A stretch of 64,000 nucleotides of DNA, taken from contig JAULSU010000001.1 of assembly GCA_030512335.1 (NCBI GenBank), forward strand, positions 7,254,001-7,318,000, written 5' to 3'. Source of the DNA: Immersiella caudata (Eukaryota > Ascomycota > Sordariomycetes > Sordariales > Lasiosphaeriaceae). This document shows positions 41,173 to 51,516 of the stretch, one piece after another (positions within the stretch are counted from its first letter, which is position 1; each line of letters starts with the position of its first letter). The translations under genes were made by a program, and so were the position numbers. Below the pieces are notes generated by a model. That model ran no database searches and was not told the origin of the DNA. It saw only the letters and a program-made list of their open reading frames with translations.

Positions 41173-44154
41173 ATGGGGTGGTCGTCCTTTTTGTTCGCCT
41201 ACTTACTCGGTGGCATCACCTTCCTGCCCCTGGTGGCCATCGTCGTCTTTTCGCACGCCTACTTCGTCTTTCCATACCGCGAAGATGGAAACTCGGATCT
41301 CGACAATGCGGGCGACGACTTGATCCAGCCCGGCGATGACCTGGACACCCTCAAAGCCGCCAAGGAGGATGGCAAGACGAAGATTATCACTTCCCATCAT
41401 GAATCAGACGTCGCGGCCGGCTACTTCGCCGTTTGCCGTGAGTACACGCCCATGGGGATCAACGCGAAGCCGATAGAACGGTCGACACCCGTAGGGTCTG
41501 CGACCGTGGCATCCCCAAGCCCCAGCGTGTACCAGACGATGTACCGGAGCATCTTTGACCGGAAGTCCGGACCAGGACCTTTAGACAATAATGGGGGAGC
41601 CAGTCAGCGGCCACGCAGGGCAGGCAATGTTTTTTATGTGGTTTTGAGGTATGCGATGGGTTCCCCCTACGTTATTCGTGATAGCAGCAGGCTAACTCGC
41701 CTTAGACATGGGCATTTGATGCTCTTCGACGATGATGAGCAGCTCGAAGTGCGCCATGTGGTGTCTCTTGCACACCATGACATCAGTATATACTCCGGAG
41801 AAGACATCATACCAGAGGGCGAACTATACATCAAGCGGAACGCCATCTGCCTTTCGCGGAGGACAGACGGGGCCGAAATAGGGCCTGATAGCCAGATCTC
41901 GAAACCTTTTTACCTGTTCTCGGAGAATTGCTCGGCGAAGGAAGACTTTTACTTTGCTCTTCTTCGAAATCAGGAGCAGAGCTACTCCCTCAACAAGAAC
42001 TCGCCGTCGCCCATCCAGTTTGACGTTAAGAACATCATATCGCTGGTTCAAAAGCTCCATTCGTCTGAGGAACACATGCAGACCAGGTGGCTAAATGCAA
42101 TGATTGGTAGAGTCTTCTTGGGGGTACACAAAACCAAGGATATTGAAAACTTGATTCGAGAAAAACTCATGAAGAAGATCTCCCGGGTCAAGCGGCCAGC
42201 GTTCCTGTCCAACATCGCAATCAGGGGGATCGACACGGGCGAATCCGCGCCTTACATCACCAATCCACGTCTAAAGGACCTGACGGTCGAGGGAGAATGC
42301 GGGATGGAGGCTGACATGCGATATACTGGCAATTTTCGCCTCGAAGTAGCCGCAACTGCTCGAATCGACTTGGGCGCCCGCTTCAAAGTTCGAGAAGTCA
42401 ACCTCGTTCTTGCAGTGGTTATCCGAAAGGTGGAGGGGCACATGCTCTTCAAAATCAAGCCTCCACCGAGCAATCGGCTGTGGCTATCGTTCCAACAGGC
42501 TCCCAAAGTAGAGATGACCATTGAGCCCATCGTCAGCTCCCGCCAGATCACATACACAGTGATTCTCCGGCAAATCGAGAGTCGGATCAAAGAGGTCATT
42601 GCTGAAACGCTTGTTCTGCCTTTCTGGGATGACATGCCATTCTTCAACACGGAGCACAAGAAATGGCGGGGCGGTATATTTCACGATGATACGGTTCAGC
42701 CGTCAGTGGATTTGGAGACAGTCCTCGCCCAGGAAGGAGACCTCGAAGACACCGACCGGCTGGATGACGCTAGCGGTATTCAGGAGAGCGATCTACCGAC
42801 TATCGAAAAGAGTCACAGTATACCGGTTCTTGAAAAGAAGCCGTCTGTAGGCCTTTTCGGAAGACGCATAGGCAAAACGGACGCGACAACCTCCCCGTCA
42901 GCGTCTACTAGCAGCATTGAAATCAAGCACAATAAAGCTGAGGCAAAGCCTGACGCAAATAATGACACGACCACATCGCGTTCTGTTGCTTCGGCCACGT
43001 TTGTTCAGCCGCCGACGCCTGTCGTCAAGACTGATGCCACTAATGCCGACATATTCAAGCCCTCATCTTCACCTCCCAACGAGAGCCCCGCCGCTTCAGC
43101 TATGGCAACATTGTCAGCAAAGACACAAGCCTCATCGCCAGCACAGCTTCAAACCCCGTCTTCTTTTAAACCATATGTCACCTCAAGGTCAAGCCATTCT
43201 TCGAATTCTTCCCACGAAGCCACAGACACGGAAAAGGATTCGGATATGACGCCTCAGGCTCGGCGAAACACTGCCTCTTCGGCTGGAAGTCATGATGACG
43301 GCGGGGCGAAGTCCCCATCTTTATCCACCAGGAGCTCTATCAAGAGCCAGACCGGGTCCATCGCTAGGGGGCTGTTTGGCCGGCGTGACACTTCAACACC
43401 TCCTACCCCGGCGTCACCGGTGGGAAGTGACGCACAGAGGCGAACAGCGCTAGCAGCTGTATCAAACGTTGCAGCATCGGCGAAGCAATGGGGGTTGAAT
43501 GCCATACAGCGGCATGCCAACAAGGCGCAACAGGAAGGTCAGCCGATGGCTGGCGAGTCGACTGTAGATCTGAACCAGCCGATGGGAAGAGGACGGCCAC
43601 TGCCGCCACCGGGTACACCATTACCGATGCCCGACAAAAGCACACCTATCCCAGTGCCCAAGCGGAAACCACTGGCCCCGCCGCCTTCGCTGCCACAATG
43701 CAACGAGCAAACAGAACAGGCACCAGAGCGTCGACGCCCTATACCGCCGCCTCAGCAGCGAAGCAATCCAACTGAGTCTGCTCCCGAGCGACGACGTCCT
43801 ATGCCGCCACCGTTACTTCCTAAGAGACGCCAAATTCAGAGTGAGCAGCTCGGCGATGAGGATAACATGCTCGTCGTCGCTGCTCCCGCTGATTCTGAGC
43901 CGACAACACCCCTCTCTCGCAGTCCAGGGTACATTCAACCGTTTGTGGAAGAAGCTGATGAGTTACCCAACGATTTGGTCGCCACGGTGGAGGTGACAGA
44001 CGGCGCCAAACCCCCATCGGAAGAGGATCACGGCAACGGGGACAGGAGCGCCCCGCCAGCTGAATCTACGGCAGTCGATGACGACGATTACTCGGCTTGG
44101 CTGGATGATACAGACGAGCCTGATGTGGATCTTGGGGTAGCGGTGAAGGGTTAA
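41173..44154 (+). CDS. SMP- and PH-domain lipid-transfer protein, Nvj2/TEX2-like
   Basis: Predicted 974 aa once a 57-nt intron (41649-41705, GTATGC...TTAG, branch GGCTAAC) is removed; without splicing the frame stays open and adds 19 residues. An N-terminal membrane anchor (FLFAYLLGGITFLPLVAIVV) is followed by a PH-like region containing NVFYVVLRHGHLMLFDD across the splice. Then comes an SMP domain (about 285-490, with LSNIAIRGIDTGESAPYI and LKDLTVEGECGMEADMRY), the tubular lipid-carrying fold of ER contact-site proteins. The C-terminal half is disordered, Pro/Ser rich, with repeated APERRRPxPPP motifs. Yeast Nvj2 sits at nucleus-vacuole and ER-Golgi contacts and moves ceramide; the same role is inferred. 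The stop follows an acidic tail. Confidence 0.88.
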   Translation: MGWSSFLFAYLLGGITFLPLVAIVVFSHAYFVFPYREDGNSDLDNAGDDLIQPGDDLDTLKAAKEDGKTKIITSHHESDVAAGYFAVCREYTPMGINAKPIERSTPVGSATVASPSPSVYQTMYRSIFDRKSGPGPLDNNGGASQRPRRAGNVFYVVLRYAMGSPYVIRDSSRLTRLRHGHLMLFDDDEQLEVRHVVSLAHHDISIYSGEDIIPEGELYIKRNAICLSRRTDGAEIGPDSQISKPFYLFSENCSAKEDFYFALLRNQEQSYSLNKNSPSPIQFDVKNIISLVQKLHSSEEHMQTRWLNAMIGRVFLGVHKTKDIENLIREKLMKKISRVKRPAFLSNIAIRGIDTGESAPYITNPRLKDLTVEGECGMEADMRYTGNFRLEVAATARIDLGARFKVREVNLVLAVVIRKVEGHMLFKIKPPPSNRLWLSFQQAPKVEMTIEPIVSSRQITYTVILRQIESRIKEVIAETLVLPFWDDMPFFNTEHKKWRGGIFHDDTVQPSVDLETVLAQEGDLEDTDRLDDASGIQESDLPTIEKSHSIPVLEKKPSVGLFGRRIGKTDATTSPSASTSSIEIKHNKAEAKPDANNDTTTSRSVASATFVQPPTPVVKTDATNADIFKPSSSPPNESPAASAMATLSAKTQASSPAQLQTPSSFKPYVTSRSSHSSNSSHEATDTEKDSDMTPQARRNTASSAGSHDDGGAKSPSLSTRSSIKSQTGSIARGLFGRRDTSTPPTPASPVGSDAQRRTALAAVSNVAASAKQWGLNAIQRHANKAQQEGQPMAGESTVDLNQPMGRGRPLPPPGTPLPMPDKSTPIPVPKRKPLAPPPSLPQCNEQTEQAPERRRPIPPPQQRSNPTESAPERRRPMPPPLLPKRRQIQSEQLGDEDNMLVVAAPADSEPTTPLSRSPGYIQPFVEEADELPNDLVATVEVTDGAKPPSEEDHGNGDRSAPPAESTAVDDDDYSAWLDDTDEPDVDLGVAVKG

Positions 44155-47100
44155 TTGCTATCAACTGTACTATATCACTAGGACCTCGAGTGGGTGTCCA
44201 AGGGCAGGTTACTACGTCTGCCGTGAACCTTGGGATGGCTTGAGGGCAATAAGCGAATGGGTCTTGGTGGAATCACTGGAACGGCGCGGTTTGGTTGTAT
44301 ACATGCAGGGAACCGCACGATACAGGAGCCTTGGTCACGTTGTATCTATACATCTATTTTTATGGCTAGGGCTCGAGCGATGGAGTTTGGGTTTGGAGGG
44401 GGACGGAATGGCAATGAACACATACCCATTTTCTTCTCGCAAAAGGTTTCCCTGGTTACCTTTGTTTCGTGCCTACGCCAAGTATGGTCATTCATCGTCT
44501 CTGCTTTCATCCGTGTTAAAACTTTCCGATCTTCACTGATCCCAGGACGCCCATCTGGCTGAGCAGTCAATCGGGCACGGGCTCTAGCGGCGCAGTTCCA
44601 GGTCCCCCTGCTCCCTCGGTTTCCTGGAACGATAGCGTTTGTTGTTCCTGTCAGCCCGTCCATCTAGATGGAGAGCATCTCTACGCGAAAGATTTGTAGT
44701 GGATACTTTGGATGTGTAGCCTCAGCACAACGCGCTCCACAACTGAACAGCTGCAACGGGCACTCGGCCGTCGCATAGGAAGAGCCGCGAGAGCCACGGG
44801 CGTCAGCGTCAGCGTCGCTGTCGCCAACGCATCGTCCACTTTCTGGACATCCCAGGGTCATCTGTAGCCGACCCAAAAGGGCCTTAATCGATATATTATG
44901 ACCGCAAGGTAGACATGCGCAGGACTAGCATCGGAGCTAGCTATAAGCCTCGTCAGTAACGTATGACCCGAGGATGCGCGTGTATGTCTAGATATTGCAC
45001 CAAGGAGTGTGAGAAGGGTTCTACCGTGGATTCCCCGAGGTTGATCTCGATATCTGCAGCGTGTTCCAAAATAGGAGACGGCACGGTCTGTTTAGATTGG
45101 GGGCGAGAGTATGGGATTATAGCTGGAGTTTGTTATGACGGCCGTGGCCAGGGAGGTTATATGTGTGCGACGGACGTGTTCTTGCTTCAGGTCGTCGTCT
45201 CATCTTTTCTGGAGGCCGTGTTTGGGAATGGTGATTGGGCTGTTCCAGGTTCGGCTTCGTGTTTGGGTGCTGTGTGTGGTATAGGGCGTTGCCGAACAGT
45301 GTATATACAATTGCAGGCTAAAACGGAGGCTGAAGTCCAGATGTCAATCCTTCGTCATGCTATCCGTCTCGGTGGGTACCGAAGCAACTTTTCGGATGGA
45401 TGTGTATTCGCCCTGTTGTGTCGACGCTGAGTCCTGCAATGCGACGCTGGACACGTGTGGATGGTCTGCCGCGGTAGATGCGTGCGGTATGTACCTGCTT
45501 TTGCCTTCTACTTGCGTGTGAGTGCAGCGGGAGGGAAGAGGTGAGGAAGATGGTGAGGTAATCTATCGTGCGATTTGTTCCGATTTAGGAGAAAACCAAA
45601 AAGGGAAAAAGAATAAAAGAATTCTCTCATTGGATATGGTACGGCTCGCTCGCTTCGATGTTCTCTGCTGTCGGTAGGTATATGTCGGTAGCTATCGTCG
45701 TATCCCTTCTGCCAGTGAGCTCGCTGACCGAGATTTGACAAGATCAACACCGCCGTTATCCACACGGCCCGATCTTCTCGTCCTCCGAGCTATAGCATCG
45801 ACCGTATCCCCACCCTCCATCACACTGGGCCCATTTGCCTCAGCTTGCCTGATTCCAGAGAAACACAGGTTTCCCGCTGCAGTCCTTCCAAGCTTTGGAT
45901 TGTTCCGTGGCCCTGCCAAGACACGGCTCCTGAATGCGCTCCAATATGCAGGAACATCAGACCGCTCGCCTGTGTGACCGTATTCTCTCGTCTCCGTCGT
46001 CTCGTTCTCGCCTTCTTTCGATGGTAAAGCAGAACCACAAACCAAGACGGAACGACCAGCCTTACCCAGAGGACAGCATTGCTGTCGAAGGGAGTCCCCA
46101 CTTGTGAGCGAGCTCCCAGTGCGACACAAGATACTCAGATATAGGGGTTGGGCTTCGCCAGGCAACCGAGCTCCGGAAGAATCGAGCTGAGCCACCGCAG
46201 CCACATGGGCAAACTGGCCACCGGCTTGTTTTGCAGCGTTTATAGCCCTCCGTCGGCCATAACCGGTGGGTAAGCCTAGAATGATAAGTCGACCCCCGCA
46301 GCGTTTTCTTCTCGGTCGTTGTTCCGCGTGCCAATCTCAAGCCAACTACGGTTCGGGATAGACGTGGCGTATGCAGAACATCCAGCTATGGCGTACCTAG
46401 CCCCAGATCTCCTGTTCTTGTTTCCAGCTGTGCCGCTGCTCCCTCGCCTTATGGCGGGCGGGCCTATGCATTGATCGGCGGATGTTTCGAACAGCTGGCG
46501 GGGAAGATTACCTCCGCTGGATTTAGAGTAGGCTCCAGCCTCATGGGAGTGCGATAGAAAGGCATCGCCGTGGCTCCGCTTCCAACCATGCGACTATGGC
46601 TCCCAGATATTGGCCAAGGCGATGAACCCTCCGCGAACCTGTGGAGGAACAGGGGTTCAAGCTGCCCAAAAGTGCTCCAGAGACGCCCCGGCGTGATGTA
46701 TAGCAGGCTCCGGAGTCAAGGAACACGAGCGAGGAACCTCCCGCTGCCGTCCCTCAGCTCACTCTTCCTTCCATTCCGGGACATAGAGCTTTACTCCACG
46801 AATTAGATGACAATTAAGCTTACTTGCGCCTCGCCAAAGCTGCGAGCTCCCACCCCAATCCTGGGGCGAAGGGCCTGTGTCAAGGTAAACAATAACGAGG
46901 GCCAGTTCATCCGGTGATCCCATACGGATTAGATGATGCCGCGAAAGAGGGTGTGACCGTTTGTATTGTGAGTCGGTTGATGGAAACTGACGCGGTGCCA
47001 AGATAATTCGATGAGATCGTGAGAGCCTTCAGCTGGGGTTTCTCGAGCGTATAATAGGGCTGCTTATTCCCCTTGGAAATATCACCGGGAAGAGCGGCCA

Positions 47101-47282
47101 CAGCGATCTGGTTCCATCGAGCTAGTCGATCTCCCGCGTTCCCAGGTTTTCTCCGCATTTTGACACTAGTCAAAAACGAGCTTCCTCAGCCGGTAGTATT
47201 CCCAGGTAAATCTTTCAATAGCTTCATAGAGATCTCGCAGTCGGCTAATGGTGTCAACCCAGGCATACCGAGTCAAGAAACC
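44155..47282. other. 3.1-kb intergenic region
   Basis: No gene supported. The longest frames (44963-45430 plus; 46204-45692 minus) have no motif and are crossed by equally long frames on the other strand. No repeat or RNA gene recognised. It must contain the promoter of the secreted-protein gene at its right end. Confidence 0.45.
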
Positions 47283-47858
47283 ATGAAGCTCCTCGCGTCG
47301 ACACTCCTCGCACTTGCGAGCGTCGTGGTGGCCCAGAACAGCTGCCCGACAGCAACGCGCACAGTCCAGAGCCGGTCCTGCCGCAAGACATGCCCGTTCA
47401 CAGACTGCAACTTCACAACGACGCTCCGTCAATCTTGCGGCTGCCCGGCATCAATCCCAACGGCAACCCTCGTGGCACCTTGCGAAGCCGCCTGTCCCTA
47501 CCAAGGGTGCGGTATTGAGTTCCGCACGACCGCCATAGCGTGCCCGACAACGCGGCGGCCAACTCCAACCCCGACTCCAACCCCACGACCACCAACCACC
47601 ACACGTGTCGTCACCAGTCTCATCACGTTGCCGCCCGTACGTACGTCCACCACGCCGTGCCCCGTCATCACAAGGACCACGAGCCCAGACGACTGCCCGG
47701 GCATCCGGTGCCCCATCCCCACTTGTCAGATCCGGTCGACGCTGGCAATCCCGTGCAGCTGCACTCCCAAAACCCTACTTTTCGTTCAAGGTTGCCAGAC
47801 CGAGTGTTCCAGCGGATGTTTGACAAGGACGGAGACCGTCAGTGCCGACCGCTGCTGA
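47283..47858 (+). CDS. small secreted cysteine-rich protein with two 10-Cys modules
   Basis: 191 aa, one exon, start ATG at 47283. The first 18 residues (MKLLASTLLALASVVVAQ) are a clear signal peptide with a probable cut after AQ. The mature protein has 20 cysteines in two modules of ten, joined by a Thr/Pro linker (RRPTPTPTPTPRPPTTTR). The spacings match closely: C-x11-C-x3/4-C-x4-C-x9-C-x1-C-x10/12-C-x3-C-x3/4-C-x10/11-C. This points to an internal duplication and a disulfide-rich extracellular protein. The family is not recognised. It could be a cell-wall or host-contact protein, but no function should be assumed. It stands alone in a gene-poor stretch. Confidence 0.8.
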   Translation: MKLLASTLLALASVVVAQNSCPTATRTVQSRSCRKTCPFTDCNFTTTLRQSCGCPASIPTATLVAPCEAACPYQGCGIEFRTTAIACPTTRRPTPTPTPTPRPPTTTRVVTSLITLPPVRTSTTPCPVITRTTSPDDCPGIRCPIPTCQIRSTLAIPCSCTPKTLLFVQGCQTECSSGCLTRTETVSADRC

Positions 47859-48898
47859 GATAAAAAGAATATCCGCTTCATGTACATATGAGTTTGTTGT
47901 CGACCGCTTGCTGTTGTTGAGTTGAGAGTCACGACATGCTGAACGAGTAATGCCCGGTAACATTTTTCTTCGAGCATATCATGTGTTTTGTCTGGTTATC
48001 TTGGTAGATGGTTCGCATATAGTAAGAGTTTGGCCTCGCTGGTTTGGTACAAGTACAATAGCATTGTCGTAGACCTTGATCGATGGTTTTTGTCGCGAGT
48101 CTAGCTTGTGAATCGGTCGCAAGGTCGTGATATCAGAGGGACCTGCCACACCATGATTCGGAAGTCCTTCGTCGAGCAATTCCGTCACTCGTGCAATGAA
48201 GACAGTATCGGGTGCGTCGAACTGGACTGTCCCAATGCTGATAGGTATGTCTTCGATTCTCGACTTGATGCAACACGTGCGCTGGTGCGGCTGGCTGGCT
48301 GCTCCACCCACCCCAGGTAAGGATAGCGGTCAATAGCGTTAAAGGTTTGGGGTGCTCCGGCAAAGGCGGTGTGCGGCAGACACGAGGCCCATATGTGTTG
48401 TGTTCGATGCCGACTGGCAAAGGACCTTCAAGAGGCCAGGTCCTGCCTCTGAGGCACTTCGCTGAGTACTCTAGCTATGCATGGAGAAGGTCTAGGTGGT
48501 TGATCCCAACGTTGGAGATAAAGAGATGGTCAGGTGGACGAGCGCGCCAAGACGAACCGCAGAAGGAATGGCTGCCGATTGGGTTTACTGCCCCCTGTGA
48601 CATCACTTCCCCAACGGCTATTGGCGGTTTTGTGGGGGCAAGCTCGGGCTACCGCTGCTAAGCTGCAGGTAACCGACAGGCACCGTTATCCAGAGTCCAT
48701 CCCATTCCACAATCGGTCTTTGTGTGTCACAGCATCAAGCGATTCTAATTGTCGTTGCCCCTTTATTGTTACCGTGTCCTGTCCTTCAAATTGAACGGAA
48801 CCCCCCTTCTGCGGCCTGGTGTTGGTTATTGGAAGCTCTTCCCAGGGGCGCCTGCACCTGCATATCAACTTCAGCACGAAGAAAGCTACCCCGCCATC
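47859..48898. other. intergenic region upstream of ISN1
   Basis: About 1 kb holding the 3' UTR of the secreted-protein gene and the ISN1 promoter. Open frames on both strands lack motifs. Confidence 0.45.
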
Positions 48899-50488
48899 AT
48901 GACATCTCGATATCGCGTTGAATGTGAGCAGCTGCCCGCCCCTTTGTTCCATTGCTATGCGACGATCTAACAAATAAAGAAGACGCCCTCAAGACTCATC
49001 GTCGGGACCAGTTCATTGGCAGGCTTTCCCATCATTACTTGTCTACCAGCATCTCGTATCAGTGTCTCGAGAAGCTCAACAGCGATTACTCACCGCCAGT
49101 CTCAGAGACGGTACTGAGATAAACAATTTTGCTAACTGGATGTCTAGAATGGATAAAAGGCCTGCTCGCGGTGCCGTTCGTTCTCTATTCGCAGCCCCAG
49201 GGTGTTTTTGAACGGCAAGGGCTTCCCGGCACCTCCCAAGCGCGGGAGGAGGCCCACAGACGTTACAGCGAGATCCTCCGCGATGTAGAGATTATGATCG
49301 ATGACCACAGTAGCTATGCCGCAGCATCCTATATTATTGAACGTGAAACTCACGCAACTTCTAGTTCTACACCAGAATGACGCCGAAAACCCGTTCCCTT
49401 CCAAGCTGAAGCTCCTTGTTCCGAGCATTGGACCATTCTTCACTCGTCTTCCCCTTGAGGCCGCCTTCAAATTCCAGGATCGAAAGCGGTACATCTCTTC
49501 ACGCCGTTTCGTCTCACCTTCATTTAATGACGTCCGCTTGATTCTCAACTCCGCCCAAATCATGGCTGTGACGACGTACGGCACCCTCCAACTTGCCACA
49601 TTCGACGGAGACGTGACCCTTTACGATGATGGCCAAAGTCTTGAACCTGCCAGCCCCGTTATCCCTAGACTTATGGGTTCGTTCGTTCCTCTCAACTCTT
49701 ATCCATTGACCTGACTGACACCCTTGTTCCAACAAGACCTCCTCCGTAACAACGTCAAGATTGGCATCGTGACCGCTGCTGGTTACACAACGGCAGAGCG
49801 CTACCACTCCCGTCTCCACGGGCTCCTCGACGCCCTCGCCAATAGTACCGAGCTCACCCCTTCCCAGAAGCAGAACCTCGTCGTCATGGGCGGCGAGTCC
49901 AACTACCTCTTCGAGTTCTCCCCGAACGAGCCACACCTCCTCGCCCCGGTCCCCCGATCCCGGTGGCTCACGCCGGAGATGGCCTCTTGGAACGAGCAAG
50001 ACATCGAAGAGCTTCTGGACGTCGCCGAAGCCGCCCTTGGCGACTGCATCAAGTCCCTCAACCTCCCCGCTACCTTAATGCGCAAAGACCGCGCAGTAGG
50101 CATTATCCCAGCAACACCAGACATCCGCATCCCTCGCGAGAGCCTCGAAGAGACCGTCCTCGTCGTACAGAAGATCCTCGAGCTCAGCTCAGCCGGCCGC
50201 AGCCGCCGTGTCCCCTTTTGCGCATTCAACGGTGGCCGTGACGTCTTCGTCGATATCGGCGACAAGTCGTGGGGTGTCACGGTCTGTCAGCGCTGGTTTG
50301 GTGGCAATAGCCCTGGTGGGATCATCAAGGGCGAGAATACTCTGCATGTAGGCGATCAGTTCCTCAGCGCCGGTGCGAATGACTTCCGTGCACGGAGCGT
50401 GGGTACCACGGCGTGGATCGCTAGCCCGGCGGAGACAGTGGAGCTTCTGGATGAGCTAGCTGAGTTGATGAGCAAGAAGCTCTCGTAG
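48899..50488 (+). CDS. ISN1: IMP-specific 5'-nucleotidase Isn1
   Basis: Predicted 428 aa from five exons: 48899-48923, 48983-49018, 49148-49309, 49365-49676 and 49737-50488. It hydrolyses IMP to inosine in purine metabolism (cytosol). Conserved blocks: MTSRYRVEYALKTHRRDQF from the first two tiny exons, EWIKGLLAVPFVLYSQ, KLKLLVPSIGPFFTRLPLEA, the HAD-type nucleophile motif FDGDVTLYDDG, VKIGIVTAAGYTTAERYHSR and FNGGRDVFVDIGDKSWGV near the C-terminus. Intron 2 (49019-49147) appears to start with GC instead of GT; the other introns are GT-AG. Length fits yeast Isn1 (450 aa). Confidence 0.92.
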
Positions 50489-51516
50489 TCTGCCAATGTT
50501 TGTTCGTTTCTCCTACTTCGGGGGTCAACCGAGCCATCACGGTGTTTGGGAGCAATGGGTTACGGGATACCCAACAGGGACTTAAAGTCAGTTTTACTGC
50601 TCGAAGAAGAATGAGTGCAACCAATAGCAGATAATCACAGGTGATAGGGCATCTTTAATGACTCCTGCACGTGGTGGTACAATACCTTGCATGAATTGGC
50701 TCATGACTTGATCCTCTACCGCGCATGGTCGTTTGAGGTGTTGTTTGTATTGTTATTGTACAGGTTGAGCACACAAAGCTCCGTCCATCTCTATCAGTTC
50801 CCAGCCGAGGCCTGCCTCTAGAAATCGCGATCACGACCCCCAACACTAAGGTATTCACCCCCAGAAGGCCCAACGACGACACACACAGCACCTATTCACC
50901 ACTGCCATCAGACGCCATGTAATCATTCATCTCTTCGCCCTATCAGTCAAGGGGTAATTTATGCACCGTAAGAGTAAAACCAAACCGGTGTGGGGGTATT
51001 TGCAAAACACCAAACTTAAACGACCAACCAACCAGTAAAAACACATGCACCTGCTGAAGCAAGAGCCGAAGAGGCTCGACAATAACAAAAGCACATCAAC
51101 CCGCCCTATCCCATCTCTTGTTCTTCTTGTTGTTTTCGGTCCTCTGTATCCGCCGATCCATGCTGTGTTTCCTAGTTCTGACGAAAATGACTGCAGTGTG
51201 CTTGTGCTAGGGGGTATCCATCCATCCATTGTCCGCTAGTGACTCCAGTTCCCATGTCTATTTTGTTCGTTTCGTTTTGAGAAGGAAAATGAAAAGACCG
51301 TGCTTCGTTGTGATAACGTGCCGGTGTAATCTATCTGGTGACGAAGAAAGGGGTTGTTGACGCGCCGAACAAAGGAAAAGTCATCTTGGCCGAGTGGCAA
51401 ATAGTAGACATCGAGTTGAATATGTACGAAGAGAATTGAAGTATCGTTGGTTGCATTGCGGGCGCACAGGTCCAGGCATCCGACAGAACCTTTCGACAAC
51501 GTAGATGGTCACTTCT
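50489..51516. other. convergent 3' region between ISN1 and the coiled-coil gene
   Basis: About 1 kb between stop codons of convergent genes; only UTR-like sequence is seen. Confidence 0.5.

Noticed and set aside
45692..46204. 170-codon minus-strand ORF
   Set aside because: Opposed by plus-strand frames of similar quality; no motif.
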